Notes: a model not told the origin generated them from the sequence alone. A DNA stretch of 64,000 nucleotides from Plectosphaerella cucumerina (GCA_020746995.1 JAGPXD010000005.1:1550001-1614000), one strand, 5' to 3'; counted from the stretch's first letter, positions 31,229 through 41,318 are shown. Made by a program: numbers and translations.

Positions 31229-32019
31229 CTACGCCAGCATCCCCTTCTTGCTCGTCTCTCCGGCCTGCAGGTCCAGCCAGGACAGCGGGGCGAGGAGCAG
31301 CGCGCCGGCGACGCTGAGGAGCGTGGCGAAGAGCTGCCAGCCGCGGTGGAGGAGAGGCCCGAACCAGGGGGCGACGAACTTGAGCCACTCTGTGACCTGG
31401 TAGTGATCATTTTGGGAGGCAATGAAGTACCGCATACGGGGAGCGTCGCCGTTGACGGTTGCCGTGCCGGCGGGGGCATCGGCGACGGCGCCGGCCTCGG
31501 GGTTCGGGAGGGGACCGCCGTCGGGGCCGAGGGGGCGCTGCTCGAGGTGGAGGACGATTGTGAAGTGAGGATCGGCATGGTAGAAGGGGAGGAAGAAAAA
31601 GGTGAAGATTTGGGTCATGGTGACATAGAGGATGTTGGCTTTTTGGTCGTGGACTGGGGGGGTGTTAGCTGCGAAAGGGGAGGGGAGGAGGGGGGAGACG
31701 TACCGACGGAATCGATCTCAATGTCGATTCGGGGGCTGAGGATACGGTACCACCGGTAGATCATGAGGATGAACCATCGCGAGGAGAGGGTGTGGCCGCC
31801 CGTCAGGGGGACGGTGACGGGGGCAACGGCGGGGACGTGGCAGAAGGGGTGGGTGAAGGAGGCTTCGGGGAGGAAGTAGGCGTTTACGGCGCGTTCTTGC
31901 TCGGCCGGGGAGCCTTGGACGAGGGACTTGATGACGGTGCGGATCTCCTTGACTGTAGGTGGTGGTGAGTAGGTGGGAGTGAGGGAGGGGCGCGATGGGG
32001 GCTTACCTGGATGGTCCAT
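31229..32019 (-). CDS. SigF-like NTF2-like domain membrane protein
   Basis: 228-aa protein from exons 32007-32019, 31704-31952 and 31229-31653. The first exon is only 13 nt (MDHP), but its GTAAGC donor and the phase support it; an ATG at 32118 in the same frame would lengthen the N-terminus by 33 residues. The region from about 5 to 170 resembles the fungal SigF-like NTF2-like fold: EIRTVIKSLVQGSPAEQERAVNAYFLPEASFTHPFC, an IYRWYRILSPRIDIEIDSV strand, then LYVTMTQIFTFFFLPFYHADPHFTIVLHL. A hydrophobic segment near 195-220 (WQLFATLLSVAGALLLAPLSWL) is a likely C-terminal membrane anchor. The biochemical role of the fungal family is unknown. It is convergent with the Ppr1-like regulator and in tandem with the racemase gene. 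Confidence 0.68.
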
Positions 32020-32421
32020 AATGGCGAGGATCGTGAGGTGTTTACTGGTGATGTTTTTGGATGTTGTAAATGGAGAGAAGAAATGGGGGAAGATGGAGGC
32101 TCGGTAGTCGGATGTCACATGCTGGTGCGGCTCTGGGGCGTGTGCTTGAGCTTGCGTTCCAGCTGGTCGCGTCGCGATGATGTCATGGGGGTTTTTGGGA
32201 CGGCGGCGGCGGGTTTTTGGCGGGATGGGGTTAGACAGTGATTGACTTTCTGGGGAACAGCGCCGGGGAGGGTACGAATCCCTTTAGGGGATTTAAGAAA
32301 GTCAATCGGTGATGGGAATGTGTTGATGGTCCCTTGCATGTCTGGGTTGAAGCTGGGGGAGCTCTTTGCAGATGCAGTGAAGATCGGCTGTGGCATTTCC
32401 CCAGGCCTGCGGCTCCCCTGG
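32020..32421. other. Intergenic, NTF2-like gene promoter
   Basis: 402 bp between two minus-strand genes. It should contain the terminator of the racemase gene and the promoter of the NTF2-like gene. No gene or clear site is seen. Confidence 0.4.
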
Positions 32422-33236
32422 TCATGTCCGACTTCCCACATGGTCCTCAGGAATCGCCCCCCAACGTTCCGGCCTTGAATTGACCAGCCCAGAGTAAAAC
32501 CATAGACCGGCCGTGTGCACGTCATACACCGGAAGACCCGTGGCCATCTGAATATCCCTCGAAAAGGGGGGCATGTTGGTGCACTCGAGCAGGATGAAAG
32601 CAATCGCCGGGCCCTCCTCCTCCTCGACCATGGCCCTCGCCTCGGCCGCCAGCTCCCTCGCAATGTCGTCGTGGACGTATCGCTCGCCCCGTCGAATGTG
32701 CCGCTGGAGGGCGCCTTCATGCGGCGCGCCTCGGACGACGCACCGCGAGGGGTCGATGCCGAGCTTCCGGAGGTGCGCCTCGCCCAGCCGGGACCCGTCA
32801 AAAGTGAGGATGCCCACCTTGCGATGCGGCGGGGCCAGGGCCAGCAGCGACGGGATCTGGAGGAGGGCCGAGGTTAGGATCGGGATGGGTGATCGGGCGG
32901 ACAGCCTGGATGTATGTTGTCAGAGGTCAAGCTCCCGGGGGGATCTGGGGGATGATATAACGCTCACTCGGACTGTGCCATGGCCAGGAATCCGCAGCTG
33001 GTGATGATGCCGATGGCGCCGCGTGCGGCGAGTCTCTCGGCCGCCTCCACGAAGCGGTTGAGCATGTCATCGGCGTACATGGTCGATGTCACCACGGCCG
33101 ACTCTGGCGTGTCGCGCGCCTTTTCGTGGATCAGCGGGAACGGCCATGTCTCGGCGTTGTAGGGGTCTCCTGGTGGGCGGTGCAGGGTGATGTCGAGGGA
33201 GAGGAAGCCGAGAGGTGGCAGGTCTTTTGCTGTCAT
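32422..33236 (-). CDS. Asp/Glu/hydantoin racemase superfamily protein
   Basis: 250-aa cytosolic enzyme from exons 32968-33236 and 32422-32905. The Asp/Glu racemase superfamily uses two cysteines as acid and base on either face of the substrate, and both are visible: one in GIITSCGFL (near 81) and one in FILLECTNMPPF (near 206). The family includes aspartate, glutamate, hydantoin and allantoin racemases, maleate isomerase and arylmalonate decarboxylase, so the reaction cannot be fixed from sequence. It is shorter and more divergent than cell-wall glutamate racemases, as expected for a fungal catabolic enzyme. Its promoter holds two TCGG-N6-CCGA palindromes 180 and 244 bp upstream of the start codon, so control by the neighbouring Ppr1/UaY-like factor is likely. 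Together with that regulator, an N-containing ring or its opened product (hydantoin, allantoin or ureido acid) is an attractive substrate; this is inference. Confidence 0.82.
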
Positions 33237-33415
33237 GGTGGTCTTGTCTAGGTACCTGTACTGTCTGCTGATATTCGTACCTGGGCAGTTGTCGCAAGGA
33301 GACCATCCATCTTACTTGTATGGCCTGCAGCGTTCGATCTTGGCAGTTCACATCACTCACCACTGGAGCCGGGCAGCCTGGGGCGGGAGCAGCTGAGGTG
33401 AACACCGGCTCAGAC

Positions 33416-33429
33416 TCGGAAGGCTCCGA
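33416..33429. promoter_or_regulatory. TCGG-N6-CCGA site, copy 2 (racemase promoter)
   Basis: TCGGAAGGCTCCGA, embedded in the longer palindrome CTCGGA-N4-TCCGAG (33415-33430), starts 180 bp upstream of the racemase start codon. It matches the Ppr1/UaY site. Confidence 0.62.
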
Positions 33430-33479
33430 GGGGTGTGTCCACATTGGTCCCGGACTGGGGAACGAGTGGGTCGGCCGAC

Positions 33480-33493
33480 TCGGAGGAATCCGA
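33480..33493. promoter_or_regulatory. TCGG-N6-CCGA site, copy 3 (racemase promoter)
   Basis: TCGGAGGAATCCGA, embedded in CTCGGA-N4-TCCGAG (33479-33494), starts 244 bp upstream of the racemase start codon. It shares its extended flanks with copy 2 and lies exactly 64 bp from it, about six helical turns, which suits cooperative binding on one face of the DNA. Confidence 0.62.
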
Positions 33494-33810
33494 GCACAGC
33501 GGAATCCCATCCTTCTCCTCCGATAAGACTTGTGACGGGACCAGTGTGACCATCATGACGGCAACACACGGCTTACAATTAGCCATTGGTATTGGCGACG
33601 CAGGCTTTCGTCACGGGCAGAGAGAAAACTCAATGTCACAGAAATCAGATTCGCCTGGGTACACGACACGCTGCTGAATATACCCACCTAAACAAAACAC
33701 AGGACAGAACAGAACCCTCACAGACACACTAATGTAGTCCATGCTGTGTTCCTTACATGCAACCATTGAATCCCCCAGCTTCAATAACCTCAGTCTCCTC
33801 ACTTGTTTGT

Positions 33811-35651
33811 CTAGGGAATCGCGCGCTCTTCCGAAAGCGCCTTGAGCTTGTCCGGCTCATCAAGGTTCGAGTCCCTCCTGTCACTTCCATCAGGATCAGT
33901 CCAGCCAGTCTTGGGGGGTGAAAAGCGACTCACGATGGGGAGGCAGACACGGCATCGACAACGGCGTGCTTCTTGGCAGGCGTCCTCCACGCGGTAAACC
34001 ATGGCCCGCTAAAGATGGCGTCCATCTCCTCCATGCTGAGCCCGGCAATCTCGGGGACCATGAGGAAGACGTAGACCAGGGCGATAAAGCACCACCCGGC
34101 GAAGAAAATGAAGGCGCCCCAGTTGTCCATGTTGGACAGAATGTTCGGCATAGCCGCATTGACGCCATAGTAGAACAGCCAGTGGAAGGTCTGCGAGAGG
34201 GCGCTACCGAAGGAACGGAGGCGGTTGGGCCAGAGCTCGCCGCCAAACACGTACGGGAGGATCAGGAGGCCTAGCACACACACACAATCAGTCAACCGCC
34301 CTTGAACATGGTCTCAACAGGGCGAGCACTTACCGACGGCGTAGCCGAAGCCATGGATGAAGATCGCGGCGATGGCACCCTGCGACGCCGCGGCCGACAC
34401 GTCGCCTTGCTGGTTGTACTTGATATAGACGCCGAGATAAATGTCGGACAGCATCTGGGTGATGATACCGACAAACAAAGACTTGCGACGGCCGAGGGCG
34501 TCGATGAAGAAGAAGGAGGCGATCAGGCAGAAGAAGAACTTGGCCATGCTGTACATGCCGCTGAGGAAGAGACTGCGCGACGTGTCCCCGCCGATACCCA
34601 TCAGGGACAGGATGGGGACGAGGTACGAAGTGACCGAGTTTGCACCCGAGAGCTGAGCTAGGCCGTAGGCGACAATAGACTGCTGGATGCGGCGCAGGTT
34701 GGCGGGCACGGTGAACGCCTCGCGCAAGATGGACAGGATGCCTGCCCCGTTGGAACCGTCCCCGAAGCTGCCTTTCTCCTGGGCGATGGACATTCTGATC
34801 TCCGTGATCTCGGCGTGGACGGCGGGATGGTCCCTCGGCAGGCCGCGGAGCTCCTCGATAGTCCGCACGCCCTCCTCGGCGCGGTCGACAAGGAAGAGCC
34901 AGCGAGGCGACTCGCATAAGAAGAAGCTACAGCCGATACAGACGGCGACAAAGAGGCAGGGCGCGAACCATACGACCTGGTACTGCAGCCGACTGGGCGC
35001 CATATGCTCGTAGACGCCATAGACCGTAAAGGTGGATACGAAGAGCGACAAGAGCATGATGACGCTGAACCACGAGGCGAGCAGGCCGCGCATGGCCGTC
35101 GGGGCGATCTCGACAATCGCCATGGTGCCCAGCACGGTGAGCGGGCCGATCCCAAGCCCGCAGACGATGCGGGCGGCGTAGAGGGTTCCGAGATTCGGGG
35201 CAAAGGTGGCGATGAGCTGGCCGAGGACCCAGATCACCATGTAGAGCCTGAAGGACCAGAGGCGGCCGATGCGATCGTTGACGAAGAAGGACAGGGCTGC
35301 GCCGACGCCGCAGCCAACGTAAACGAGGGACACGAACTCGCGGATGGTGGCGGCGTCACGGCCCGAGGCGATGTTGAAGTGGTCCTGAAACCCGGGGAGG
35401 TTCGTCATGACGGACGAGGAGCCCTGGTCCCATGCTGGGAGAGGGGGAGACAAGGTTAGGGACGAGGTCGAAAGAAGGAGATAGAAAGGGGACTCGGAGG
35501 TGGGGGGCTCACTGATGGGGACGCCGCTCATGGCGTAGAGGGCGGCGGAGAGAAGCATCTTTCGGCTGAAGATGATCTCGCGCGGAGCCTCTCTCATGGC
35601 CTTTGTGTACCGGGCCAGGGTCGAGTCGGTGAAGACCTCTTTGAGACCCAT
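33811..35651 (-). CDS. MFS sugar/quinate-type transporter
   Basis: 547-aa transporter of the sugar porter family from exons 35513-35651, 34334-35434, 33934-34270 and 33811-33877. It has the ITWDQGSSSVMTNLPGF start of TM1-loop1, DRIGRLWSFRL after TM2, RIVCGLGIGPLTVLGTMAIVEIAPTAMRG in TM4-TM5, a cytosolic ESPRWL motif (CESPRW in place of the usual PESPRW), QQSIVAYGLAQLSGANSVTSYL in TM7, DALGRRKSLF and the FGGELWPNRLRSFGSA motif. This layout resembles fungal quinate/lactose-type permeases. The last exon codes a charged tail ending SEERAIP; if intron 3 is retained a TGA follows one codon later and gives a 526-aa form. One TCGG-N6-CCGA site lies 562 bp upstream. The substrate is unknown; co-location with the racemase suggests the two work on the same compound. 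Confidence 0.85.
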
Positions 35652-36957
35652 AATGGGCGGTTGTCGAGGTGGGCGAACGGGGTCGGGGTGGATGGTGGGA
35701 AGTAGCAGGGCGGAAAGGGATCTGAAGGCTTAGAACGTCGAGTTTGTCTTACTGTCTCTTACTGAAGCCGCAGATGGACTATTCTCTCTGCCGATGGAGC
35801 GGGAGGACCGAAGGTCTTATAAGTCATGCTCACGAGCGCATGGCGAGGTACAGGCAATAGATAAGCGCCGCAGCGAAGCGCACCAACCCTCGATAACCGT
35901 GACGGCGGAAGATACTCAAGGGACGACGAGGGAACAGCGAGACGGTCAACGATGCCCATGGATGTGGATGACTTCCCCGGTTTCGTTATCCAAAGTCGGG
36001 CATTGGCATGCATTTGCAGCTTCCGGGGGTGAGGTCGGCAGTCACCGGTGGTGGCGGCGCGGGGAGACCACACGTCTGGGGGAACCCGGGCAGACGCCGA
36101 GACCGCAGATAAGGACCCCTAGGTCCAGTACCGGAACAATGCGGTGGTGGGGCACGTCAATGAGTCGTTGTGCAAGCATCACGTGTAGGGACTTTTGGTT
36201 AGCCAAGTCGACTCGGATGAACCCGAAACCACAGACTCGGAATCGGAGGTTGAGGTCACATCGACCTCGGGCAGGTCGTCGGTCACACAGAGTCGCACTT
36301 GAGGTGACTTGAAGAGCACCCCGATGCCTCGTCTCCTAGAGGAACATGACACATTCGCTTTTCTTCTTGTATCCCCGGTGCCTACAGCTACAGGGACGGA
36401 CTTGGACTCTAGCCTGTAAGATGTGGACGTCAATTTGTGCTGCTCGGGTCACAATCAACACCATCCGCGCATTGGAAATGGCTGAAAAGGGCTGGTATCA
36501 GGCAGATTCGGTCGCTTTGCACGCACAGTACACTCACTCCACGTCGACTTCATCCCGACAGCAGGCGCACTCCTTAAACTGCCTAGAAACCGGATGCACC
36601 CGTCGCTACTATACCGCAAGATTGAGGGCATCTAGACACGGTCCTACTGGCAATCCACCATTCTTCAAAGGAGACAGCAACGCTACGCCCAATGGAACAA
36701 TACGCTGCATGATGGCTATCAATGATGTCAACACTCCGAGTCCAACGTGCTCCGAGAAACCCGCCTCCGCCTCTGAACCCCGCGCCGGTCACCTCAAGCA
36801 AGCCTCCAGCGAATGAAGACCGCCTTCCCCAACCGCTGATAAATCAACCTGGAAGTCCATCATTTCAACCACTGCTGCATACATCAACTTGACCCCAGCC
36901 TTTCAATCCCATCTCTTCCATTCATCTTAGAGCCCATTCCTCTGACATCTCCTCAAA
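35652..36957. promoter_or_regulatory. Divergent promoter region, transporter and DUF427 gene
   Basis: 1.3 kb between divergent start codons (transporter on minus, DUF427 protein on plus). It contains the TCGG-N6-CCGA site at 36213-36226 and, just after it, a GAGGTC-N5-GACCTC inverted pair (36252-36268). Open frames inside are short; a minus frame at 36179-36433 has a Ser/Glu/Asp-rich end but no family features. The last 150 bp are C- and T-rich leader of the DUF427 gene. Confidence 0.5.
36213..36226. promoter_or_regulatory. TCGG-N6-CCGA site, copy 4 (transporter promoter)
   Basis: TCGGATGAACCCGA lies 562 bp upstream of the transporter start codon and 732 bp upstream of the DUF427 gene. It matches the Ppr1/UaY target, but its spacer lacks the extended palindromic flanks of the racemase copies. 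Confidence 0.5.
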
Positions 36958-37357
36958 ATGACCAAATCAGGCCGCGCAACCGCCACCATCAACGGCACCA
37001 CCGTCGCCGAGGCCACGAGCTGGGAAGAGGTCGAGAACAACGTCTACTTCCCCCCCACGTCCATCAAGCGCGAGTACTTTACCGGGCCCACTGGCCACTC
37101 GACGCATTGTCCGTGGAAGGGCGATGCGAGCTACTACGACATTAACGTCGGGGGTGAGTGTTGGCGCCATGGGGGATGAGCCATGACTGACTGCGTACCA
37201 GGAGACAAGCTGGGAAATGCTGCGTGGTACTATCCCGAGCCGAAGGATGCGGCCAAGGAGATCAAGGACCATGTTGCTTTTTGTGAGTACTTCTCAAGCA
37301 GAGGCGTTCGAGCTGACCCGGCCAGACAAGTCCAAGGTCACCGTGAGCGTGGAGTAA
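36958..37357 (+). CDS. DUF427 (NTP_transf_9) small protein
   Basis: 102-aa protein from exons 36958-37153, 37202-37282 and 37326-37357. It is the size of a single DUF427 domain and shows its conserved features: YFPPTSIKREYF, the HCPWKGDASYYD motif with Cys, and AAWYYPEPKDAAKEIKDHVAFYKSKVTV. The family is a small beta-barrel fold widespread in bacteria and fungi. No activity is established, although the Pfam name refers to nucleotidyl transfer. The last exon is only 32 nt. The gene is convergent with HGH1 (101 bp between stops) and divergent from the MFS transporter, whose upstream region it shares. Confidence 0.85.
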
Positions 37358-37458
37358 GTACTGATCGGAAGCGGGAAAGCACTTTTGCCAGGCCATGTCT
37401 ATCCAGAACTCTATCAATCGCAATCTTCATCCCTCTTTGGCTCCAAGTGACGTGCACG

Positions 37459-38692
37459 CTACACCTCGACCAGCTGGTCATCCTCATCATCGACCTCCTT
37501 AACCCGTGACTCGGCCGCCGCGCCCTCAGGAACAGCATCCTCCTCATCCCTCATGAGCACCTGCACCAGCCTGTCACACGCCTCCCTGACATCCTCATCC
37601 GCCACGCGACCATGCGTCTCGCGCACAATGGGGTACACCTGAATCTTGCGCAACAACTCCCTACCCTCGCGCGTCGTCGTCAGCAGCATCAGCGTCTCCA
37701 GATGCGTCTGCACAATCGTCGCATCCGGCTCGCGCTTCTTGTCAGGCGGCAGCAGCTGCAGGTCGGGCAGCATGTCCATGGTCTCGTCGGCATCGTACTC
37801 CTCGTCGCCCATGATGGGCAGAAGCAGGTAGGGGAGGATGTTGATCTCGTCCTCGGCGAAGAAGTCTGGGTGGGAGGCGACCTCGAAGGCGGCGTTCTTG
37901 ATGGTGCTGGCGACGCCCTTGCGGCGGATGTCGGACGAGTGCTCGGTGAAGACGCGGAGCTTGGTCAGGGGCACGGCGTCGTCGTAGGACTGCTTGCGCA
38001 GGAGAAAGGCGCGGATCTCGTCGTGCTTGGCCAGGTCGGCGAAGAGGTAGGAGAGGTAGTCGTAGTCGGCGCTCTTGTTGTAGCTCCCCTCGGCGCCCTT
38101 GACGAAGAGGTCGAGGAGCTGGTTGATGACGAGGTCGTTGGAGTGGAGGGCCTCGGGCGGAGGCTGCTTCTTGTCGAGGATCTTCTTGATGCCGTCGTGC
38201 TTGGCGAGGTTGGCGAGGAGCATGGCCATGAGGTTGGCGTTGGGCTCGTCGGGTTTCTGGGTTGTCAGGCGGGGAGGCTGGTGGAGGACGGGGCTGACGG
38301 GGACCTACCACAATTTTGGCAAGGAGAGAGTCGACAAATTTGTCGTTTGCGGCCAGCAGTTCCACGACATCCTGCTCGCCAGTGAGGTTCACCAGGATCG
38401 TCAAGGCGTGCTCTGCGATTTTCTGTCCCATGTCAGAGAGTTCTCTCACTGTCGTCCGGCGCATGCGGACGTACGGGGTGATCTTGTGTCAGAAGTGTCA
38501 GGTTCTTGACGGGCAGAAGATTCTCCGTCTTGAAGATGGCGGGCTGCGACACTGAGTACGGGATGAGACCCTCTGCTGCGAGCATGCGAATCTGAGGATT
38601 CGGGCTGGCGATGAAGCCGACGAGCTGCGAGATGTTAGTGGGGGTTTCATGGTGAGCAGATTTGGGCATACCTCTTCAAGTTCGGTAGGCAT
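37459..38692 (-). CDS. HGH1: HGH1, eEF2-folding cochaperone
   Basis: 360-aa armadillo-like protein from exons 38672-38692 (21 nt), 38475-38624, 38309-38422 and 37459-38256; all introns are in phase 0. The DUF383/DUF384 layout is clear: LVGFIASPNPQIRMLAAEGLIPYS, IAEHALTILVNLTGEQDVVELL, LMAMLLANLAKHDGIKKIL, LFADLAKHDEIRAFLL, IKNAAFEVASHPDFF, NILPYLLLPIMGDEEYDADE and VREACDRLVQVLM. In yeast Hgh1 connects Hsp90 and TRiC to fold translation elongation factor eEF2. The acidic tail (VDDEDDQLVEV) is usual. It is divergent from ENP1 across 438 bp, so two genes of the translation machinery share one promoter region. Confidence 0.92.
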
Positions 38693-39130
38693 TTTGTGTG
38701 ATTTTAAAAGAGAGATGAAAAAAGAGAAATGCTCAGCAGAATGTCACCAAATCTCAGTGTATTGTGCAGTTCAAACGTTACTCAGGTCGAGTCGAGCAGA
38801 GGTCGCCATCGACTTCCATGGTAGTGGGGGAACGGATTTTGGCGGGGCAGGTCTTCAGGACGTCAGACGGCGAGCTGCGACACACATGATTGGCCAAACA
38901 GCTGTCTCGCCCCGCCTTTCGACCCTTGCCTCGGGGCACTAATCGCGGGGCAATCCGATAAGAAAAAAAGTCGAAAATTTCCCACCAAGAACGACCAAGA
39001 GCGACTCCACGGCCTTGACGGTGTGTGGTTCCGACATTTGGGTAGCGACAGCGACAATCGCCAGCAACACTGACGAGTCGGACAACTACAACAATCCCTC
39101 CCACCTCCCCCGACGGCATTCACAGCAATC
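38693..39130. promoter_or_regulatory. Bidirectional promoter HGH1-ENP1
   Basis: 438 bp serve both genes. An AAAATTT core at 38974-38980, 150 bp from the ENP1 start, resembles the RRPE element of yeast ribosome-biogenesis genes, and an A-rich block flanks it. The ENP1 leader ends in a C-rich stretch. The site is suggestive only. Confidence 0.45.
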
Positions 39131-40638
39131 ATGGGCAAGGCCACGACACCAACAGACCGCCAGGCGCGCCGCCACAACCCCCTCGCCGACGATATCCTCT
39201 CGACCGGCCCCCTCAAGAACAAGGCGCCCAAGAGGAAGAAGGGCAAAAAGGACGAGGACGACGAGGAGACCTATGTCGACGCCAACCAGAGCCGTAACAT
39301 CCTGCGGCTAGGCCGCGAGCTGGCCGATGAGGATGCCGCCGCCCGCCCTGCTGCGCCCAAGCCCACAGTCGACCTGTTCGGCATCGAGTCGAGATACGGC
39401 GCCGAGGCCCCCGACGACGATGCGCGCTTCGAAGATGACGAGGCCTGGGGCGATGACGATGAAGTTGTCGAAGAGGTCGAGGTCGACCCGGAGGATCTGG
39501 AAATGTACCGCCGATTCATGCCCGAGGCCGACGAGCCCGCCGACATGCTCAACGCTGCGGGCTGGGGATCCAAGGACGCCGACGACGGCATGGGCGGTGG
39601 CAGCACGAACCTCACAGAGCTTATTCTCGAGAAGATCGCCGCCCATGAGGCTTCGTCAGCGCGGCAGGCCGCCGGTGCGCCCGTCGACGAGGCGTACGAG
39701 CTGCCCCCCAAGGTTGTCGAGGCCTACACAAAGTGAGTTCATCCGAACGCCCCGTTCAAAACTTCCCCTGCTAATACATCTGCCCCAGGATCGGCTTCAT
39801 CCTCGCACGCTACAAGAGCGGCCCCCTCCCGAAACCCTTCAAGATCCTCCCCACCCTCCCCCACTGGGAAGACATCATCGAGGTGACGGAGCCGATGAAG
39901 TGGACGCCCAACGCCGCCTACCAGGCCACGCGCATCTTCTCCGCCGCCGCGCCGGCCATCTGCCAAAAGTTCATGGAGATCGTCATGCTCGAAAAGGTCC
40001 GCGACGACATCTACGAGCACAAGAAGCTCAACGTCCACCTCTTCAACGCCCTCAAGAAATCCCTCTACAAGCCCCGCGCCTTCTTCCTCGGCTTCCTCTT
40101 CCCCCTCCTCTCCGCAAACTGCACCATGCGCGAGGCCCACATCATCTCCGCCGTCCTCGCCCGCGTCTCCGTCCCCGTCCTCCACTCCGCCGCCGCCCTC
40201 AAGGGCATCACCGAGATCGCCGCCCAGGAGGCCTCTGCCGGCACCGAGGGCGGCGGCGCCGCCAACATGTTCATCAAGACCATGCTCGAGAAGAAGTACG
40301 CCCTGCCCTACCAGGTCATCGACTCGGTCGTCTTTCACTTCCTCCGCTTCCGCAGCGTCGACCCCGCCTCCATCCGCGAGGGCCAGGCCGTCCACGGCGA
40401 CATGGTCAAGTCGCTCCCCGTCGTCTTCCACCAGAGCCTGCTGGCTTTCGCCCAGCGCTACCGCAACGACATTAGCGAGGACCAGCGCGAGGCTTTGCTC
40501 GACCTGCTCCTGACGCACGGGCACCACTCCATCGCGCCCGAGATTAGGCGCGAGCTCCTCGCCGGAAGGGGCCGCGGCGTCCCGATTGAGCCCCAGGGCC
40601 CGGGCTTCGACGGCGACGACACCATGATGGATGCGTGA
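39131..40638 (+). CDS. ENP1: ENP1/bystin, 40S ribosome biogenesis factor
   Basis: 483-aa nucleolar protein from exons 39131-39732 and 39789-40638. The N-terminal third is charged and disordered (RKKGKKDEDDEE and EDDEAWGDDDEVVEEVEVDPEDLEMYRRFMP). The bystin domain follows: PKVVEAYTKIGFILARYKSGPLPKPFKILP, WEDIIEVTEPMKWTPNAAYQATRIF, LNVHLFNALKKSLYKPRAFFLGFLFPLL, VPVLHSAAALK, RFRSV and FHQSLLAFAQRYRNDIS. Enp1 is required for 18S rRNA maturation and export of pre-40S particles. Length and order match orthologues. It is divergent from HGH1. Confidence 0.94.
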
Positions 40639-41318
40639 GCCGGGAGGAGGGGATGCGGGACGAAAGAATGGGGTGACGCCTTCATGACTGGAATTAATCC
40701 TTCGGGGGAGAGGGGTGGTCCAAAAAGCGCACATGGCATATTGCGGCATGGAAACTGGTTAAATAGGGGCGTTTTTATCCAAAGGTTGTGCATTTGTTTT
40801 CGATACCCCCGGCAAAACTGTCCGTTCGTTCCCAAGAATTGCGCCGTCCGGAGTGATGCTTTCCCCGCTGTAACAGGCGTTTCGTGGTTCTCTTTTTGCC
40901 GGACGTGCTCTCATTGCCCCGATGTCCGGGGATTTTAAAGTAGGGTTGCATCTTTCGCCCACGCATGTTGCCGCGGGGGAGCGTCCATTGGGTGCGGAGG
41001 TGGACGATGCAACCGTGGGTGATGAGTATTTCTTCCGAGCTGTCACGGTACAGGACTGCCGGGCGAGACCTTCCCTTTTTGGTCTCAGAGGCCCGAAATG
41101 AATATTCCGAGTCCTGATCCGGAAGGGCGAGATGGGAAGGGAAATGTTGGTGTTGAGGGCGTCGGCGGGGGAAGCCCCAAGCAGAGTAATGCTCATATAT
41201 CAACGAGTCCCGCTGTCCGTGTCTCTCGTGGAGTAATAGATCTGTCTCGAGCTCCTCGGCCACTTTCTAGACGTCAGCCAAAGCTCATCAACCAGAAAGG
41301 GAACACCCCTGAGTCACG
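40639..41318. other. Intergenic, ENP1 3' region and AA12 promoter
   Basis: 680 bp between two plus-strand genes. The first part is expected to be the ENP1 terminator, the second the promoter of the secreted AA12 oxidoreductase. Open frames on the minus strand have no family features. No clear regulatory motif was recognised. Confidence 0.4.

Larger units (their letters stand above)
33237..33810. promoter_or_regulatory. Racemase promoter / transporter 3' region
   Basis: 574 bp. The transporter gene ends at 33811 on the minus strand and the racemase starts at 33236 on the same strand, so this holds the transporter terminator and the racemase promoter. The two palindromic elements at 33415-33430 and 33479-33494 dominate it. 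No gene is seen. Confidence 0.6.

Noticed and set aside
33855..33880. GGTTCGAGTCC, which resembles a tRNA B box
   Set aside because: No A box, no acceptor stem, and it falls in the last coding exon of the sugar-type transporter.
37612..38385. 257-codon plus-strand frame
   Set aside because: Antisense shadow of HGH1.
39739..40749. 336-codon minus-strand frame
   Set aside because: Antisense shadow of ENP1 exon 2.
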